DNA from: JAJZQZ01 sp963790415
Lineage (GTDB): Bacteria > Actinomycetota > Thermoleophilia > RBG-16-64-13
Direction: 5' to 3'
DNA: 64,000 nt
Assembly: GCA_963790415.1 (NCBI GenBank)
Contig: CAWBOK010000001.1
Span: 682,001 to 746,000 of the forward strand
The notes under the pieces are model-generated. The model saw only the letters and a list, made by a program, of their open reading frames with translations, ran no database searches and was not told the origin of the DNA. This document shows positions 61,288 to 64,000 of the stretch, piece after piece. The translations under genes were made by a program, and so were the position numbers. How positions within the stretch are numbered: the stretch's first letter is position 1; every line of letters starts with the position of its first letter.

Positions 61288-62196
61288 GTGCATCGGTCTA
61301 CCCTGCGGGCCCCCTGGGCCCTCGCACTCACCGTCGCGCTCGCGCTCACCCTGACGCTTTCCATCGTAGCGATCCTAGCCGGTTGCGGCTCGGGCGACGA
61401 TACGACCACCACAGCCGCCGCAGCCGGCGGCGACAGCTCCACTGTGACCACCACCGCCCCGGCAGACACCGCCACCACCGCCGGCGCATCCGCCTCCGAC
61501 GCCTCCTGGCAGACCGTGCAGGACCGCGGCGCCCTGGTGGTGGGCATGTGCGCCGAATACCCACCGTTCGAGTCCCGCGGCGACGACAACAAGCCTGTAG
61601 GCTTCGACGTGGACCTGGCCAACGCCCTGGGCGAGAAGCTCGGCGTCGACGTCAGGTTGCTCGACACCGCCTGGGAGGGCCTGCTGGGCGGCATCCTGAA
61701 GGGCGACTCCGACGTATTGATAACCGCCATGTCCGCCGAGGAGGCCTCCGCCGAGAACGTCAACACCAGCGACCCCTACTACGACCTGGCCGAGGTCATT
61801 GTGGTCCCCAAGGACAACACGACCATCAAGAGCGTCGCCGACCTGCAGGGCAAGGTCGTGGGCGTGCAGAGTGCCTGCAGCGCCGAGAAGGCGGTCGACC
61901 GCCTCACCGGCCTGAAGGAGATCAAACGTTACAACCGCAACCCTGAGGCTCTGCTCGATCTGAAGAACGGGCGCGTCGAGGCCGTGGTTGTCGGTGAGGC
62001 CTACGCCGCCACCGAGGCCAAGAACGACCCCGACGTCAAGGTAGTGGTAGGAGCTCCCGTGGCCACCAACTCCTTGGTCTTCGTCTCGAAGGCGGGGGGC
62101 GACGCGCTCACCGCCAAGCTGAACGCCGCCCTAGCCGATCTGAAGACCGACGGCACCTACGACGCGCTCGTCAAGAAGTGGCTGGCTCTGAACTAA
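61288..62196 (+). CDS. Substrate-binding lipoprotein of a polar amino-acid-type ABC transporter
   Basis: A 302-residue protein from the GTG at 61288 (GAGGAGAGAG upstream). Lipoprotein signal with lipobox AILAGCGSGDD, then a Thr/Ala-rich linker, then the SBP_bac_3 domain: ALVVGMCAEYPPFES, KPVGFDVDLANALGEKLGVD, TAWEGLLGGILKGDSDVLIT and DGTYDALVKKWLALN. It captures a polar amino acid or similar solute outside the membrane. First gene of the binding protein/permease/ATPase operon. Confidence 0.93.
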   Translation: MHRSTLRAPWALALTVALALTLTLSIVAILAGCGSGDDTTTTAAAAGGDSSTVTTTAPADTATTAGASASDASWQTVQDRGALVVGMCAEYPPFESRGDDNKPVGFDVDLANALGEKLGVDVRLLDTAWEGLLGGILKGDSDVLITAMSAEEASAENVNTSDPYYDLAEVIVVPKDNTTIKSVADLQGKVVGVQSACSAEKAVDRLTGLKEIKRYNRNPEALLDLKNGRVEAVVVGEAYAATEAKNDPDVKVVVGAPVATNSLVFVSKAGGDALTAKLNAALADLKTDGTYDALVKKWLALN

Positions 62197-62209
62197 GCCC
62201 GTCGACCAC

Positions 62210-62875
62210 ATGGACCTGGACTTCAGCTACGTCCGCAAGGCGCTGCCCTTCATACTGGAGGGCGCGCTCCGCACCGTGGAGATCAGCGTGCTGGCCTTCG
62301 CCCTGGCGCTCCTCATCGCCTACGCGGTGGGGATCGCCAGGGCAAGGCATCTGCCGTGGTGGGTCGCCGTGCCGCTGCGCGCCTACGTCGAGCTCTTCCG
62401 AGGGACCCCCCTCCTGGTGCAGCTGTTCCTGATCTACTACGGCCTGCCCCAGATCGGCATCGTGATGGGCGCCTGGACTGCCGGTGTCCTGGGACTGGGC
62501 CTCAACAGCGGAGCCTACATGTCCGAGATCGTGCGGGCGTCGCTCCTGGCGGTGGACCGCGGGCAGGCCGAGGCGGCCGAGGCCCTTGGCTACGGACGGT
62601 GGCAGGCGCTGCGGCACATCATCCTGCCGCAGGCCACCAAGGTCGCCATCCCGCCTCTTACCAACTCGCTGGCATCGCTCCTCAAGGAGAGCTCGCTGGT
62701 CTCGATCATCGCGATCACCGAGCTGACCCGCGTGGGCAACATCATCTACTCCCGCACCATGGCGCCCTTCGAGATCTACTTGACCGTGGCCTTCTTGTAC
62801 CTGCTCATGACGAGCGTCGTATCGGTGGTGTCCAGGCGGCTGGAGAGGACGAGTGCGGCGTGGGCGAGTTCCTAG
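62210..62875 (+). CDS. ABC transporter permease (His/Glu/Gln type)
   Basis: A 221-residue permease with five membrane helices. LRAYVELFRGTPLLVQLFLI is characteristic of the polar amino-acid subfamily; the ATPase-docking EAA loop is GQAEAAEALGYGRWQALRHI. Its 3' end overlaps the start of the ATPase gene by 16 bp. It begins 13 bp after the binding-protein gene. Confidence 0.93.
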   Translation: MDLDFSYVRKALPFILEGALRTVEISVLAFALALLIAYAVGIARARHLPWWVAVPLRAYVELFRGTPLLVQLFLIYYGLPQIGIVMGAWTAGVLGLGLNSGAYMSEIVRASLLAVDRGQAEAAEALGYGRWQALRHIILPQATKVAIPPLTNSLASLLKESSLVSIIAITELTRVGNIIYSRTMAPFEIYLTVAFLYLLMTSVVSVVSRRLERTSAAWASS

Positions 62876-63600
62876 AGATCACGGACATCTACAAGTCGTT
62901 CGGCCGGCTACGCGTGCTCGACGGTGTCTCTCTGACCCTCGATCCCGGCGAGATCGTTATGCTCATCGGATCGAGCGGATGCGGCAAGAGCACGTTCCTC
63001 CGCTGCATCAACGGACTGGAGACGGTCGACTCGGGCACGGTACAGATCCGGGGAGGGTCCCTGCAGGGCCCCAGCACAGAGGCACGCCAGGCCCGGAGAC
63101 ATGTAGGTACGGTCTTCCAGCACCTCAACGTGTTCCCCCACCTGACCGTGCTGGAGAACGTCACGAACCCACTTCGAGTCGTGCGCGGGCTGAGCAAGAC
63201 AGACGCCGCCGACCGCGCCCAGGCAGAGCTGGGGCGGGTCAAGCTCACCGACAAGCTGAAGAGCTACCCCGCCCAGCTCTCGGGCGGCCAGAAGCAGCGA
63301 GTGGCCATCGCCCGCGCCCTGGCGATGGACCCGGAGATCATGCTATTCGACGAGCCCACCTCGGCCCTCGACCCGGAGATCGCCGCTGAGGTCCTGGACA
63401 CCATACGCGACCTGGCCGGCCTGGGTCTCGCCATGATCCTAGCCACCCACCAGATAAACTTCATCAGCGCATTCGCGCACCGCATCGTCTTCCTGGCTGA
63501 CGGACATATCGCGGCCGACGGCCCCCCCTCCCAGGTGTTGGCCGAGGGGTGCGACCCTCGTTTGGCACGATTCCTAGCCCGGCTGAGGGAGAACACGTGA
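62860..63600 (+). CDS. ABC transporter ATPase (polar amino-acid type)
   Basis: A 246-residue ATPase from the GTG at 62860. Walker A is IGSSGCGKSTFL, the signature is LSGGQKQRVAIARALA, Walker B is IMLFDEPTSALDPE, and the switch His is in ATHQINF. GAGAGGAC lies upstream. Its stop overlaps the GTG of the next gene, so the transporter and the uroporphyrinogen-decarboxylase-like gene are coupled. Confidence 0.94.
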   Translation: MGEFLEITDIYKSFGRLRVLDGVSLTLDPGEIVMLIGSSGCGKSTFLRCINGLETVDSGTVQIRGGSLQGPSTEARQARRHVGTVFQHLNVFPHLTVLENVTNPLRVVRGLSKTDAADRAQAELGRVKLTDKLKSYPAQLSGGQKQRVAIARALAMDPEIMLFDEPTSALDPEIAAEVLDTIRDLAGLGLAMILATHQINFISAFAHRIVFLADGHIAADGPPSQVLAEGCDPRLARFLARLRENT

Positions 63601-64000
63601 ACCCGAAAATGAACCGGCCCGCGTTCTCGCCACTCGCGCTCAAGGAGAACGAGGCCGAGGCTCGTGAACGGCACCGGGCTTTCTTTGCCGGCGAGAGTCT
63701 CGGCGACCGGCCCGCTTTCTACGTGGTAGCGGATGCCCGCCCACCCGACCCCGACGACGGCGCCGAGGACGGACGAGCGGACCTGGACCCCGCCGCACGC
63801 AAACGGGCCGACCTAGACCCGGTGTGGCACATCGCCCGCATCGACGCCGAACTCGACCGCACCCGGTACCTGGCCGACGCCATGCCGGCAGCCCACATCA
63901 TGGTGGGCACCGATGTCACCGATACCGCCGTGCTCCTGGGAGGAGACTACGACTACCAATACGGCGAAGCCATCATCCGCCCCGAGCCAGGCGTGCTCGA
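63597..64000 (+). CDS. Uroporphyrinogen-decarboxylase-like protein (truncated by window end)
   Basis: The first 134 residues of a longer protein from the GTG at 63597. FSPLALKENEAEARERHRAF, then FFAGESLGDRPAFYVVADAR and LLGGDYDYQYGEAIIRPEPG resemble the N-terminal part of the URO-D-like family that includes corrinoid:CoM/THF methyltransferases. Being coupled to a small-molecule importer, it may act on the imported compound. The catalytic zinc region lies beyond the window. Confidence 0.7.
   Translation, partial: MNPKMNRPAFSPLALKENEAEARERHRAFFAGESLGDRPAFYVVADARPPDPDDGAEDGRADLDPAARKRADLDPVWHIARIDAELDRTRYLADAMPAAHIMVGTDVTDTAVLLGGDYDYQYGEAIIRPEPGVL

Overview
The window is a high-GC (roughly 60-65%), gene-dense chromosomal stretch. 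A surface protein with S-layer homology repeats, TipA-like MerR, HxlR and ArsR regulators, DUF4386/DUF4389 membrane proteins, frequent GTG/TTG starts and tRNAs of actinobacterial type suggest an uncultured, probably anaerobic member of the Actinomycetota or a neighbouring high-GC lineage. This placement is an inference; there is no rRNA or other decisive marker. At least eleven otherwise conserved genes carry a single-base frameshift, so the sequence looks like a draft or metagenome assembly with indel errors, and frameshifted genes are reported here as single genes.

Layout. 1-6.8 kb: SLH/beta-helix surface protein, hicAB, tRNA-Ser(GCT) and tRNA-Arg(ACG), a decayed IS481-type insertion, small unknown genes and two full copies of a ~168-bp inverted-repeat element. 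6.9-13.9 kb: a GGDEF/HD-GYP protein and a three-gene type IV pilin-like operon. 14-19.4 kb: BrnT/BrnA-like toxin-antitoxin, a toxin-antitoxin scar, MBOAT plus SGNH O-acyltransferase pair, tadA and a PAS-GGDEF protein. 19.4-26.4 kb: TipA-like regulator with its operator, two iron-sulfur reductases of the QueG type, a cyclophilin-fold protein, tRNA-Ser(CGA), DUF1638 and an HxlR regulator with a double operator. 26.5-36.6 kb is accessory DNA: a hydrolase/aminotransferase chimera, integration-scar repeats, two attC-like sites around a GNAT gene and a large unknown gene, a helical-repeat protein, and nucleotidyltransferase and IS3 remnants. 36.6-51.6 kb: DUF4230, TatA, AbrB/VapC, HAD phosphatase, UvrA-like ATPase and a cluster of five DUF4386-type membrane proteins with redox enzymes. 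52-53.3 kb: CLC transporter.

The most interesting region is 53.8-56.3 kb. A DsrE-family protein, an ArsR regulator, a lipoyl (GcvH-like) protein and a polytopic membrane protein form one operon. In the DsrE gene an in-frame TGA replaces the first Cys of the family's C-G-x-C-M-D-A-R-G motif; in the membrane protein a second in-frame TGA interrupts an otherwise continuous frame. Each TGA is followed, 17-18 nt later, by the loop of a stable hairpin containing GGU(C/U), as in bacterial SECIS elements. A perfect 8+4+8 palindrome lies between the -35 and -10 boxes of the operon promoter, a likely operator for the ArsR protein. I read this as a sulfur/persulfide-handling operon with two selenoproteins.

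The right end (56.3-64 kb) has an MTH1187-type thiamine-binding protein, a universal stress protein, a VOC protein, a pseudokinase, a PHP phosphoesterase, a cytidylyl/adenylyl-transferase paired with a CDP-alcohol phosphotransferase, and a polar amino-acid-type ABC transporter followed by a truncated uroporphyrinogen-decarboxylase-like gene. That last gene, DUF1638 and the iron-sulfur reductases hint at corrinoid-dependent methyl transfer.
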